A DNA stretch of 27,741 nucleotides from contig MU006232.1 of the NCBI GenBank assembly GCA_010093685.1, positions 9,926 through 37,666 of the forward strand. The letters run 5' to 3'. A program made the position numbers and the translations under genes. Positions 18,901 through 27,741 of this stretch are shown in pieces. This DNA is from Ophiobolus disseminans. Its lineage: Eukaryota; Ascomycota; Dothideomycetes; Pleosporales; Phaeosphaeriaceae. Every line of letters begins with the position of its first letter. Position 1 is the first letter of the stretch. The notes beneath the pieces were generated by a model. The model searched no databases and was not told where the DNA came from. It saw only the letters and a program-made list of their open reading frames with translations.

Positions 18901-19254
18901 AATTGGGTCTCCACATCGGGTAGCTAAAACCGCAATATCTCTACGAGTACTCAACCAAATTAGACGATTTATAGTTCATTTTGTAGCCCTAGTATAGGTC
19001 TATAATACTGTTATATAGTGTTTTGTTGTACATCCAATACCGCAAAAGCTATTTGGGTTCGGAGTTTTATGTGGAGACCCAATGTTTCAGATTTAGGTAC
19101 CTAAATAACTTTTGCAGTACTAGACTTATCACAGAAAATTTTATAGCGAAATTATAGAGCTACATTAGGGCTACAAAAATCACTATAGAATGTCTAATTT
19201 AGTTGGGTACTCGTAGAGATATTGCGGTTTTAGCTTCCCGATGTAGAGACCCAA
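18901..19254. mobile_element. Fold-back (long inverted repeat) element, about 354 bp
   Basis: The outer 60 bp at each end are near-perfect inverted repeats. They start ATTGGGTCTCCACATCGGG at the left, and the right end reads back as ATTGGGTCTCTACATCGGG. Weaker complementarity continues (TTTTGTAGCCCTA, GCAAAAG.TATTT) until the arms nearly meet around 19055-19105. The loop itself holds a third copy of the terminal motif (GGAGACCCAATG near 19073). There is no coding capacity. TA flanks both sides (18899-18900 and 19257-19258), but the right TA lies within the gypsy-B LTR, so the target duplication is unproven. A MITE-like DNA element is the best guess. Confidence 0.7.
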
Positions 19255-19435
19255 TGTAATAGGCTAAGCCCTAGGTATCTAGCGGAGCCTAGTTATAGAT
19301 AAGATCTATCTAACCTTGTCCTGCCTAGTGTGTGGGGAAGCGAGCCACACCAAAAACTTATTACTGCACCTCTATAGCTCTTTATTAATTTAACTATTGT
19401 TATTAGGTACTAGCATACTTTGCGCAGCCCTTACA
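19255..19435 (+). repeat. Gypsy-B 5' LTR (181 bp)
   Basis: TGTAATAGG...CCCTTACA. Both boundaries are confirmed by the solo copy at 1346-1526, which is the same length. Directly after it, TTAAATTAAT (19438-19447) is complementary to ATTAATTTAA at 19384-19393 in the LTR. This may be a short self-priming pair, though the sequence is simple and AT-rich. Confidence 0.9.
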
Positions 19436-19449
19436 TTTTAAATTAATTA

Positions 19450-19601
19450 CCTATAGAACTACGCAAAGCCCTATAAGCAGTTATAGGCCTACAGAATCAC
19501 GCAAAGCTCTGCAAGCAGTTATAGGCCTATAGAATTACGCAAAGCCCTGCAAGTAGTTGTAGGCCTACGGAATTACGCAAAGCCCTGTAAGCAGTTGTAG
19601 G
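19450..19601 (+). repeat. Four 38-bp tandem repeats in gypsy-B leader
   Basis: Four head-to-tail 38-bp units each contain CGCAAAGC.CT..AAG.AGTT.TAGG and lie between the LTR and gag. The differences among units are mostly transitions. The position is the same as that of the 19-bp array in gypsy-E, so an array in the leader is a shared feature of these families. Confidence 0.9.
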
Positions 19602-19639
19602 CTACAGAACTACACTAGGCCCTAGAGCACTAGGCCACT

Positions 19640-22600
19640 ATAGATTAAGACATAGATATAAGATATAAGCCCGAAAGCTCTAGGAGAAGGAATAAGAATA
19701 TTAGAGAGCTACAGTTTCCAGCACTACCTATTAATAGACCTCCTGCTTAGGTTGCCTAGCTTCTCTAAGCTATGCATAGCGTTTAACCACTGCCCTCTTA
19801 GGACAGTATTAGCTCAAACAAGAAGCCACGCTTTCTAGACCTAGAAACCTTTAATAGGGACCGCAAGCTATATCCTACCTTTCGTTACAAGGCTAGGTCT
19901 AAGCTATTTAATAATGCTAGATACTTTAACACGGAGTAGTCAAAGACCTCTTATGTCTTTTAGAGACTTACTAGACAGGCTGCACGTATTCTACTTCTAT
20001 AGGTAGAAAGAAATTCTTATAGCACTATAGAGGAAATGTAGAGCTTTATAGATAGCCGATTTAAAGATCCCTATGCAGAAGAGAGAGCTATAGATAGGCT
20101 TAATAGTGCAAGGCAAGGAAAGAGATTAGTGAGGGAGTACTAACAGGAATTTAAGGAGCTGCTCTTAATTACTAGGATTAAGCTGCCTAACCTGCAGAAG
20201 AAGAGCCTGTTCACCTATAGACTAAGCTTAGAGTTGCAGAGGAACATAGTTAGGCTTAATAGAGATGTTAGTTTTAAGGCACTTATAGACTAGGCTATCC
20301 TTATGTCTAACAACCTCTACCGCATCTCCCTAGCTTCTAAAGGACAGACTCCTATAACTAGCATGTAGCGCCGTCCCGCCACTCCGCCTTAGTAAGCTAG
20401 ATCTGTTGCTCTAGATGCTATAGACTAGCAACCTACGTTTTCTTACTAGGGAACAACTTCTTAGAAGCGAGCTAAGTAGGTAGACACTAAGGAGCTTCAG
20501 CACCGCAAGGAGAACCGCCTTTGCTTCCGCTATAGAGCTAGCAGCTATATTATCTCTACATGCCCTTATTAGCCTACACGTCGCCTATACAGCACTACAG
20601 TAGCTAAGGCTACTGCTATAACTAAAATTCTACCTTAGCTAGAAGAGGAGAATAAGAACACTGCTACTAGCATGCTAGGAAACGAGTAGCTCCTATTAGC
20701 AGTTACAGACAGAAGCTAAATGTAAGTTAGTAGGTATTTGCTAGGGAATAGAAAGAATTCAAGAGAGTAAAACACATAGATAGGAAAGTAACAAAGTATA
20801 CACACACTAGTTAATTATAACACCTTTGCTTCTACTATAATTAATTGCGGCTGCTTAGCTAATGCTTTTATCTCCCTATTCTTAGTTAAGAGAGCTAGCT
20901 TACGGTGCATTGATATTACACTACGTACATTAGTTAGAGTTGCTAGTAAAGGCACTATCTACTAGGTTGCTAAGTACTATATTGATATTAAAGGATTTAA
21001 GGATAAAGAATAGGTATATGTTGCTAGAGATAGACTAGGATTTGACATACTACTTAGAAGACCTTAGATAGACCGCCTCTAGGTTACTATTGCACTAGCA
21101 AAACGTTCACTCTATATCTATGCTACCCGCTAGCGCATTCGCTTGCATAGCAAAGAAGAAGAGCCTGTACTAGTCCTAGCAAACCACAAACTACTTGCTA
21201 AGATTAGTGCTACTACTTATGCACTCTATATTGCTAAGGCTAAGAAATAGAATAGCACTGTAGTCTTCTTAGCCTCACTAGCTGATATTAAGAAGGCTCT
21301 TGCACCTAAGTCTACTCTAGATGTTAAGACACTATTACTAGAATAGTATAAGCACTATAGTTAGATCTTTGCCTCTAAGACTGCTTCTAAGCTACTACTA
21401 CTACGCGGACCTAGCATTAATCACTAGATTAATCTAGTTAAGGATACTAATAGACAAGAGCCTAAAGTGCTATAGGGACCACTCTACAATATAAGCAAGG
21501 GAGAGCTACTAGTGCTTAGGAAGGAACTGACCTCCTTAATAGACAAAGGCTAGATACGCACTAGCAGCTTAGCTGCTGCTGCACTAGTCTTATTTATAAA
21601 GAAGCTAGGAGAAGGCTTACGCTTTTGTATAGACTACCGCGCTCTTAATGCTATTACTAGGAAGGACTAGTACCTATTACCCCTAATCTAGGAGACATTA
21701 AACAATCTCACTAAGGCTAAGTAGTTTACTAAGCTTAACATCTCTGCTGCCTTCTATAAGATACGCATTAATAAAGGCAATAAGTAGAAGACTGCTTTCC
21801 GCACGCGTTTTAGTCTCTATAAGTAGATAGTCACTCCCTTTAGGATAGCAAATGCTCCTAGCACATTTTAGAGATATATTAACTAGGTACTTCGCAAGTA
21901 TATTAACATCTTATGCTTAGCCTACCTTAATAATGTACTTATCTATACTAATAGATTACAGAAAGAACACCGGCATTATGTGAACTAAGTTCTAGATGCC
22001 CTAGGAAAGGCTAGCCTACCTCTAGACATTAAGAAGTGTGAATTTGAAGTTAAGTCTACTAAGTACTTAGGCTTTATTATTAAAGCTAGTAAAGGCATTA
22101 GTATAGATCCTAAGAAGGTTAAAGCTATTCAAGAATAGAAAGCACCTAAGACAGTTAAAGGAGTAAGAAGCTTCTTAGGCTTTGCTAACTTCTACTAGCA
22201 GTTTATTAAAGGATTTAGCAGCCTAGCTGCCTCTCTTACACGGCTTACTAGCAATATTACCTTTCGCTAGATATCTAAGGAACAGGGTGCTTTTAATAAG
22301 CTTAAGGAAATCTTTATTAGCAACCCTGCACTAGCACAGTTTAACTAGGACAGAGAGATAGTCTTAGAGACTAATGCTTCTAGCTATGCTACTGCTAGAT
22401 GTCTTTCCTAGTATAATAATTAAGGGCGTCTACATCCTGTTGTATATTTCTCTAAGAAGATAAATGTTTATAAGGCTAACTATAAGATTCATAACAAGAA
22501 GCTACTAGCAGTAGTTTAATGCCTTTAGGAATAGGATACTAAACTAAGATTAGTAGCTAAGTTTAAGGTTATCACAGATCACAAGAACTTAGAATACTTT

Positions 22601-23825
22601 ACTAAACTAAGAATGCTTAATAAGAGGTAGATAAGATAGTCACTCCTTCTTAGAAGATACAACATAGAGATTGTCTACTACCCTAGAAAGGAGAATATTA
22701 GAGTAGATGCACTCTGCAGAAGAGAACAAGACATGCCTAAGAATATATCTAATAAACGCCTTCAACACTAGTATATGCATCTACTAAAGCCTACTACTAG
22801 GGACAAATAGGATAAGGAAGAGCAGGATGCTGTTATCACCTTCATTTCTGTTCTGTCTTCTAAAACTATATCTGAAGAACTAGAAGAAGAAAAGAAACTA
22901 CCTAGATTACATTTAAGCCTTAAAGACCTTTAGGTACATGCTGTAGAACATAACAGCTAGTACTAGGAAGCTAAACAAGCGGTGCTCAATAGAAATCGAC
23001 GCTTCCTACTAGACCTCTATCTTAAGGTATTAATTGCAGATTGCTACGTAGACACTAACTTCTGCTTAATGTACTAAGACCGCAAATAGGTTCCTAACTC
23101 TAAACTACTTAGGACTAGGCTTATTAATAGAATGCACTCTCCTGCTGTAGCAGGACATCCTAGACGTCTTATTACCTACTAAGCTATAGCCCGTGACTAC
23201 TTCTAGCTAGGAATCTCTAATAACATTAGACGTTTTATCCGGAACTGAGCTATTTGTAGAAGGACTAAGCCCTAGAGAGACGGTCTCTATAGCTTCTTAA
23301 AGCCCCTCCCTATCCTAGAGAGAATCTAGAAGAAGGTATCTATGGATTTCATTACTAGCCTTCCTAAGAGTAATAGTTGTACTAATATAATAGTAGTCAC
23401 TAACCGCCTTAGCAAAGATATTGTACTAGTAGCCTTGCTAAACATTAAGACTAAGACTGTAGCATAGACCTTTATTAAGCATGTTATTACCTATTACTAG
23501 CTTCTAGATGCTATTGTGTTAGACTAGGGAAGCTAGTTTGTAAGTAGGCTCTAGAAGCGCCTATGTAAAGTGCTGGGTATTACTAGGCGCCTGTCTACTA
23601 CCTTCTATCCCTAAACTAATAGTGCTACTAAGAGGATAAACAGCACTATTAAGGCTTACTTAAGAGCCTATGTGAACTAGGATTAGAAAAACTAGGCACA
23701 CCTTCTAGGAATAGCTATAATAGCTATTAGAGAGAGAGAAGCAACATCTACTAAAGTTAGCCCCTTCTTTCTTCAGCATGGATACTATATTAACCCTATT
23801 AGAGAATTAAGGTTTAAGCCGAGGC
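19640..23825 (+). pseudogene. Gypsy-B gag-pol polyprotein, unbroken frame with RIP lesions
   Basis: The frame runs from ATA at 19640 (probably ATG before RIP) to 23825 with no net frameshift among the landmarks checked. Gag capsid includes FLDLETFNRDRKLYPTF (about 19832). The zinc knuckle at 20522-20563 has Cys-to-Tyr and His-to-Tyr losses. Protease has N-C-G for D-x-G (20843-20845). RT motif A reads KLNI (Asp to Asn, 21737-21739) and the YLDD box reads YLNN (21923-21934). RNase H reads ETNAS for ETDAS (22373-22375). Integrase has an HHCC zinc region near 23130-23265 and retains MDF (23345) and D.GS (23522), but the third residue, Glu, is Lys (23630-23632). All the catalytic changes fit TpG-to-TpA. 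Confidence 0.9.
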
Positions 23826-23969
23826 TGATCACGAGATTAGGCCGGGAACACGGGGATTAAGGCCCCGACGTAGGGTATATAACCTGGATTTTCATCCGAT
23901 CTTTCCTAAGCAGTTATCTGATCAATACACTCATTTCAATTAAAGTTCTAACGTCTCTTAGCAACAACA
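23826..23969 (+). repeat. Copia-3 5' LTR (144 bp)
   Basis: It runs TGATCACGAG...AGCAACAACA, starting where gypsy-B integrase homology stops and ending just before the primer site. It contains TATATAA at 23876-23882. There is no second copy in the window, so the boundaries rest on the terminal dinucleotides and context. Confidence 0.65.
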
Positions 23970-23983
23970 GTTATAAGCCTAGC
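23970..23983 (+). other. Copia-3 primer binding site, tRNA-iMet anticodon-arm type
   Basis: GTTATAAGCCTAGC abuts the LTR and matches the first ten bases of the copia-1 site. The internal A is again explicable as a mutated G of ATG opposite the CAU anticodon. Confidence 0.5.
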
Positions 23984-24111
23984 GCTTTAGGATCGTAGAG
24001 TTAATTCTCCCTACGTACCTAGCACTGCTGAGAGTGTTAGAACGATCACACTACTCTATTATCTCCCGATCTACACACGCACGATAAACGACGACAGAGT
24101 TAATGCATACA

Positions 24112-26175
24112 ATGCGCTCCTTAAAAGCTAATCCGACTAGCCGTACTAGTACGCCTAACTCTAGTTCTATTGCGCAGGTAAAGGAATCTAGGATCTTGTC
24201 GATCTAGACAAGGAAACACAGGCCCCAATCGATAATCAGGCACCTAATTACCTAGAGCTCGATTCGCTCCTAGAGAAGCCTGCTAAAGAAACAAACGAGA
24301 TGCTAGATTAGTAAAAGAAGATCCTCTAATAGAAGCTTATAGAGTACAACAAGGCTAAGGAAGACCGCGCAGAAGCAATAATCACGCACCTAGAGGAAGT
24401 GGCCGTCTACAAAGTAGAGCTTAATTAGTAGAAGAGGAACGTTGCTAAGCTTAGCAACGTGCTCGAATGGGTACACAAGACTGTTGCCTATAAGCTACTA
24501 GCTCTAATTTAGATTATGCTTCTCGCAGAAGACTAGACTACACTACAAGCCTTAATTAGGAAGCTAAAAGCAGAGCTTGCGCCAATTAACTTAACAACCT
24601 TAATGCTAATCTGCTAGCGATACCGCGAGCACCTTGCAAAGGCTCGCAATAGGCGGATTAAGCTAGAAACGTAGTTTACGTAGTGGCAGATGCTGTACAC
24701 ACAGGCTAGAGCTTAGCACCTCGTAGAAGTTAAGGGTAATCTAGTCCTTTAGGATTTCCTTAAGGCGATTAGAGCAAAGTTTGCACTAGAATAGGCAAGA
24801 AACCTTCGACAAATAATCCTAATGACAGCAGCTATAGGCGGGACAGCTATAACTATAGATTAGGTAGCCTGCATGTTCTTGCTTACTCTACAGGAGCACA
24901 AGATCACTAGCTTAGGAACTAGAGGGAAATCCGCTAGCGTGTTTGCGACTTTCGCGGGGGATAGATTACCCCCCTAAAGAAAGCAGTACCCTACATCAAA
25001 TACTAACTAACACAAGTGCCTATGCAAGCTAAGTAGATCGCATAAGTAGACTCTACTAAATTGCTAACGGCTCGAGACAGCGTGTACTAGATCAAGCTCA
25101 GCTAGGCCGCTACCCCTTGCGCTAACGGACTTAGATCGAACTAAGATCTATAAGCGGCTAGCAAAAAAGGAAAATGCAGAGCTACGCGAAAGTATAACTA
25201 ACTTAGGTTAGAAACTAACAAGCACTGTCTAATCAATCTTCTCTAGAGGATTAGGCAAAGGCATAGCTTCCGCTAACTATCCTAGCTCGCTGCAAGCAGC
25301 CTTAATTAATCCTAGCTAGTTTAAGAATAATCTAGCATTTAGGGTGTACAGCACTATTCAAGACACTCACCTACTGTTAATAAGCACTATCCTCGACGGC
25401 GGTAGAGCAGTGCATTTAGTTAATGATCGAAGCTTTATTAAGAAAGGCACTTTTAGGAAGGCTGCTCTAGAAGATAGTATCGACGCTAGCACCTAGTCTC
25501 TACTAATCTTAGGCTATAGTAATCGAGTGATTAAGAACGTGATCAACGGGGTCCGAGGCGAGAAGATAGAAGACTTAATACTTAAAAACGTCTAGATCGT
25601 TGAGGGTTTTCACGTCAACATCGTATTAGAGCACTTGCTTAAGAAGGCAAAGGTCTAGTATTTAGGCTTAGATAGTACTTTAAGACTCGGATCGATTAAC
25701 GACAATATAGTGCTAGCTAAGCTTCACTGCTAGCATAACCTTACATTCCTTAAATACAAGCCTATTCGCTCTTGTCTATCGTCCTTAATAATCGTAAACG
25801 CAACTAGAAGATTATAGCAGCCTTAGGTTAAGAGGGGCGATAAGGCTCTCTAGCACTAACAATTAGGGCATCTAGAACAGCAAGCGCTGCAAGCACTCGC
25901 TTATGCTGCGCAAAATGTAGAGATTGCTAGCACAAGAAGGGCTAAATGCACTAATTGCTTAGTCACACATGCTACTTAAGTTATCTCGCGCAGGCCTAGA
26001 GAGCGATCGCTACAACCCTACTATAGGATCTCGTAGGATCTGTTTAACATGCCGAGAGGAAGGCTAGGAGAGCAGTAGACATTAATTATTAAGAAAGAGT
26101 TCTCTAGGAAGATCACGGTCGTGATTCTAATAGACAAGTTGCTGAAATCGATTATAGAGGCGATTACTAGTTACG
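24112..26175 (+). pseudogene. Copia-3 gag, protease and integrase N-terminus
   Basis: A possible start at 24112 gives MRSLKANPTSRTSTPNSSS. One frame change near 24200 leads into DLDKETQAP and the coiled, charged Gag (LLEKPAKETNEM, KLIEYNKAKEDRAEA, about 24260-24375). The zinc knuckle region reads CLCKLSRSHK.TLLNC (about 25018-25065). A protease-like D-G-G with HLVNDRS is near 25390-25430. GEKIEDLILKNV, FHVNIVLEHLLKKAKV, the gag_pre-integrase LGHLEQQALQAL (about 25860-25900) with CTNCL (about 25950), and the integrase start DLFNMPRGRLGEQ (about 26035-26080) follow. TAG codons stand for Trp and Gln. It ends at IIEAITSYV. Confidence 0.8.
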
Positions 26176-26500
26176 TGTAAGAGGTTAGACCTCTGCTATC
26201 CTTAGTGGAGTCACTTCGGTTCAATAGAAGAGCATGGAATGTCATGGAATGTCCTGGAATGTCCGGGAACTAACTAGAACAAGACATAATCTTCTAATAG
26301 CTGACAAATGCTGATGTATGTAGAAACTTCCAGAAGCTAGCAGTCTGCTATAAAGTCAGTCTGCTCTCTTGCTCTAGATAGACTCCATCGAATTCATCAC
26401 GGTTAAACCTAGCCTTTCTGCAGTCTTCTACCTAGCCCCTTACATTTAAATTCGATCAACTACTTAAGTAGCTAGTGTAGCTATCCCCTAGTGCTCTACA
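26176..26500 (+). repeat. 5' LTR of gypsy-E (right copy, 325 bp)
   Basis: It starts TGTAAGAGG at the break in copia-3 and ends GTGCTCTACA. It is the reverse complement of 105-509 apart from eight fewer 10-bp units and scattered transitions. This copy keeps CCA/TGG at sites mutated in the left copy, so it is the less damaged one. The leader and gag follow on the plus strand, which sets the orientation. Confidence 0.85.
26233..26262. repeat. 10-bp tandem repeat inside LTR, 3 units
   Basis: CATGGAATGT, CATGGAATGT, CCTGGAATGT. The left LTR copy has eleven units of the reverse complement (343-452). Confidence 0.85.
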
Positions 26501-26789
26501 ACGGAATTGCGAGAGCAATACAACGAAATAATTGCGAGAGCAATACAACGGAATACAAGAACGCTACTGCAGGGACCTCTACGGTTGAACACCTGCATGA
26601 GCACATAATAAAATCATTAGACATCAACGGAATTATTGGACATCAACGGAATCATTAGACATCAACGGAATTATTAGACATTAACGGAATTATTAGGCAT
26701 CAACGGAATTATTAGACATCAACGGAATTATTAGACATTACTGGAATCACTAGAATTACTAGAATTGACCGGACACAATAGAATATACT
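26501..26789 (+). repeat. Gypsy-E leader with 19-bp tandem array (right copy)
   Basis: After the LTR a 20-bp block (AATTGCGAGAGCAATACAAC) occurs twice (about 26505-26553). Next come about 60 bp of unique sequence, then seven 19-bp units of the type ATTATTAGACATCAACGGA (about 26613-26745). The array is the reverse complement of that at 1-76. Nothing else in this stretch is recognisable. Confidence 0.85.
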
Positions 26790-27741
26790 ATAGAAGAACC
26801 TAAGCAAATAGCCAACAGCAGCAATGCTACAAATGCTCCTCTAACTATAGAACAAACCTTCTACGCCTTTATGCAGCAGATAGTGCAAGGCAACGCTATT
26901 AACTAGCAAACCCTGCAAGGACTCTAGAATATCCTACAAGGCATCAACACGCCGCAGCCTAAAAAGAGGAAGGAGAAGCTGCTACAGCTCTCAGAGTTTG
27001 ATAGCACCCGCTCTAAATAGGCTGGATAGGAGATTAAGGCAAAGAACAAGATAAAGACAGATAGCAGGATCATTAGGTTAGACATAGACTAGCTGCGCTA
27101 CATCTTTGCAAGACTACGCAGTAATGCCCGCAACATGTGCTTAGCCTTTGTTAGGGCTAAGGAGGAGGAAGAGAGTGGTTTAGGTATGCAATTGCTAGAA
27201 TACCTAGCTAGCACCTACAGCGACCCCAATCTGCAGAAAAAAGCTCTCTCTAATGTCTACTCAATTAAGCAGAAGGCACATGAGTCTTTTGCCCGCTTTC
27301 TGCTACGCTTTGAGACTAAGCTAGCAAATGCTAGAGCATTGTTATTTAATGACACTATTAAGATTTCACTCCTAGAAAACGCTATTAGCTACGCTATGCA
27401 GGAGAGACTTATTAGTGTCTTTCCACTTCTAATTGAGTATAGCGCTTTCACCTCCCTACTTTAAACTATAGGGTTAAGGCTAGACGCTATCAAGACACTA
27501 TAGAGACCCTAACCTTACGCTCAACGCTATGCGCAGCAAAACGATAGTATAGATTGGGAGCCTACACTTGTTCATGCTGCTCAATCCCTAGGAAATTAAC
27601 GCGCTAAGTGGGTGAGCAAGGATAAGATTTAGAGACGCAGGAACAACCGCTTGTGTATACGCTGTAGAGCTTCTAGACATATTATTAGCTTCTGTTAGTA
27701 TGCTCCTGCACGTCGCCCTTCTCCTACTACTGTTGCAACTA
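26790..27741 (+). pseudogene. Gypsy-E gag, 5' part, running off the window
   Basis: The frame from ATA (26790, likely a lost ATG) reads IEEPKQIANSS, then TIEQTFYAFMQQIVQG and PKKRKEKLLQLSEFD. The longest open part is 27135-27464. It carries the capsid helices FVRAKEEEESGLGMQLLEYL, ALSNVYSIKQKAHESFARFL and NARALLFNDTIKISLLENAI, typical of Ty3-type Gag (retrotransposon gag family). A zinc knuckle at 27654-27695 (CIRCRASRHIISFC) keeps all four C-x2-C-x4-H-x4-C ligands and is in frame with 26790. TAG interrupts at about eight Trp/Gln sites, but one Trp (TGG, near 27560) survives. Damage is lighter than in gypsy-B, so this copy is likely younger. Confidence 0.85.

Larger units (their letters stand above)
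19255..23825 (+). mobile_element. Gypsy-B, Ty3/gypsy retrotransposon lacking its 3' end
   Basis: It runs from the 5' LTR through a leader repeat array and one long gag-pol frame to the integrase core. It is cut off at 23825 by the copia-3 LTR, with the 3' LTR absent. A solo LTR of the same family lies at 1346. The Gag zinc-knuckle sequence and the leader organisation resemble gypsy-E, so the two are probably related families. Confidence 0.9.
23826..26175 (+). mobile_element. Copia-3, Ty1/copia retrotransposon truncated in integrase
   Basis: A short LTR with TATA motif, a primer site like that of copia-1, gag and the start of pol are present. The sequence ends at 26175, where a gypsy-E LTR begins. 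It inserted into (or was joined to) the gypsy-B integrase. No target duplication can be tested because its 3' end is missing. The remaining copy is moderately mutated, with several long stretches still recognisable. Confidence 0.85.

Overview
The window is a graveyard of LTR retrotransposons from what is almost certainly a filamentous ascomycete fungus (Pezizomycotina). I find no host gene. Nearly all coding sequence is recognisable Ty3/gypsy or Ty1/copia gag-pol. It is riddled with TAG codons where Trp (TGG) or Gln (CAG) is expected. Paired repeat copies differ almost only by C-to-T/G-to-A changes at CpA/TpG sites, while many CpG sites survive. This is the signature of repeat-induced point mutation (RIP), which is known from ascomycete fungi. 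The species cannot be named from the sequence alone.

Layout, left to right. 1-509: 5' end of a minus-strand gypsy element (family E), with a 19-bp repeat array in its leader. 510-1345: protease/RT fragment of another gypsy element (D). 1346-1526: solo LTR of family B. 1527-3938: internal piece of a minus-strand copia element (copy A). 3939-about 18894: gypsy-A, split by a nested copia-1 (5129-15863) that itself contains a complete inverted copia-2 (7377-12638). Gypsy-A is also split by a 547-bp LTR mini-element (18334-18880). 18901-19254: fold-back element. 19255-23825: gypsy-B. 23826-26175: copia-3. 26176-27741: 5' end of a plus-strand gypsy-E.

The nesting is exact. Copia-1 has identical 5-bp duplications (TTGTT), and removing it rejoins the gypsy-A gag in frame. 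Copia-2 has identical duplications (ATAGT), and removing it rejoins the copia-1 integrase in frame. The mini-element has duplications CCTTT inside the gypsy-A RT. Copia-2 and copy A are two members of one family, colinear over 2412 bp each, so they record RIP hit by hit.

Copia-1, copia-2 and gypsy-B keep one uninterrupted frame from gag to integrase once TAG is read through. They were therefore killed by point transitions and not by indels. Catalytic Asp/Glu codons have repeatedly become Asn/Lys by TpG-to-TpA.

The most interesting object is the 547-bp mini-element. It has identical-length 152-bp LTRs, a polypurine tract, and a primer-site-position sequence perfectly complementary (15 nt) to an LTR segment lying 28 bp after a TATA motif. 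That suggests Tf1-like self-priming in a non-coding terminal-repeat element. It also carries A-box/B-box-like motifs, so a tRNA/SINE-related origin is the alternative.
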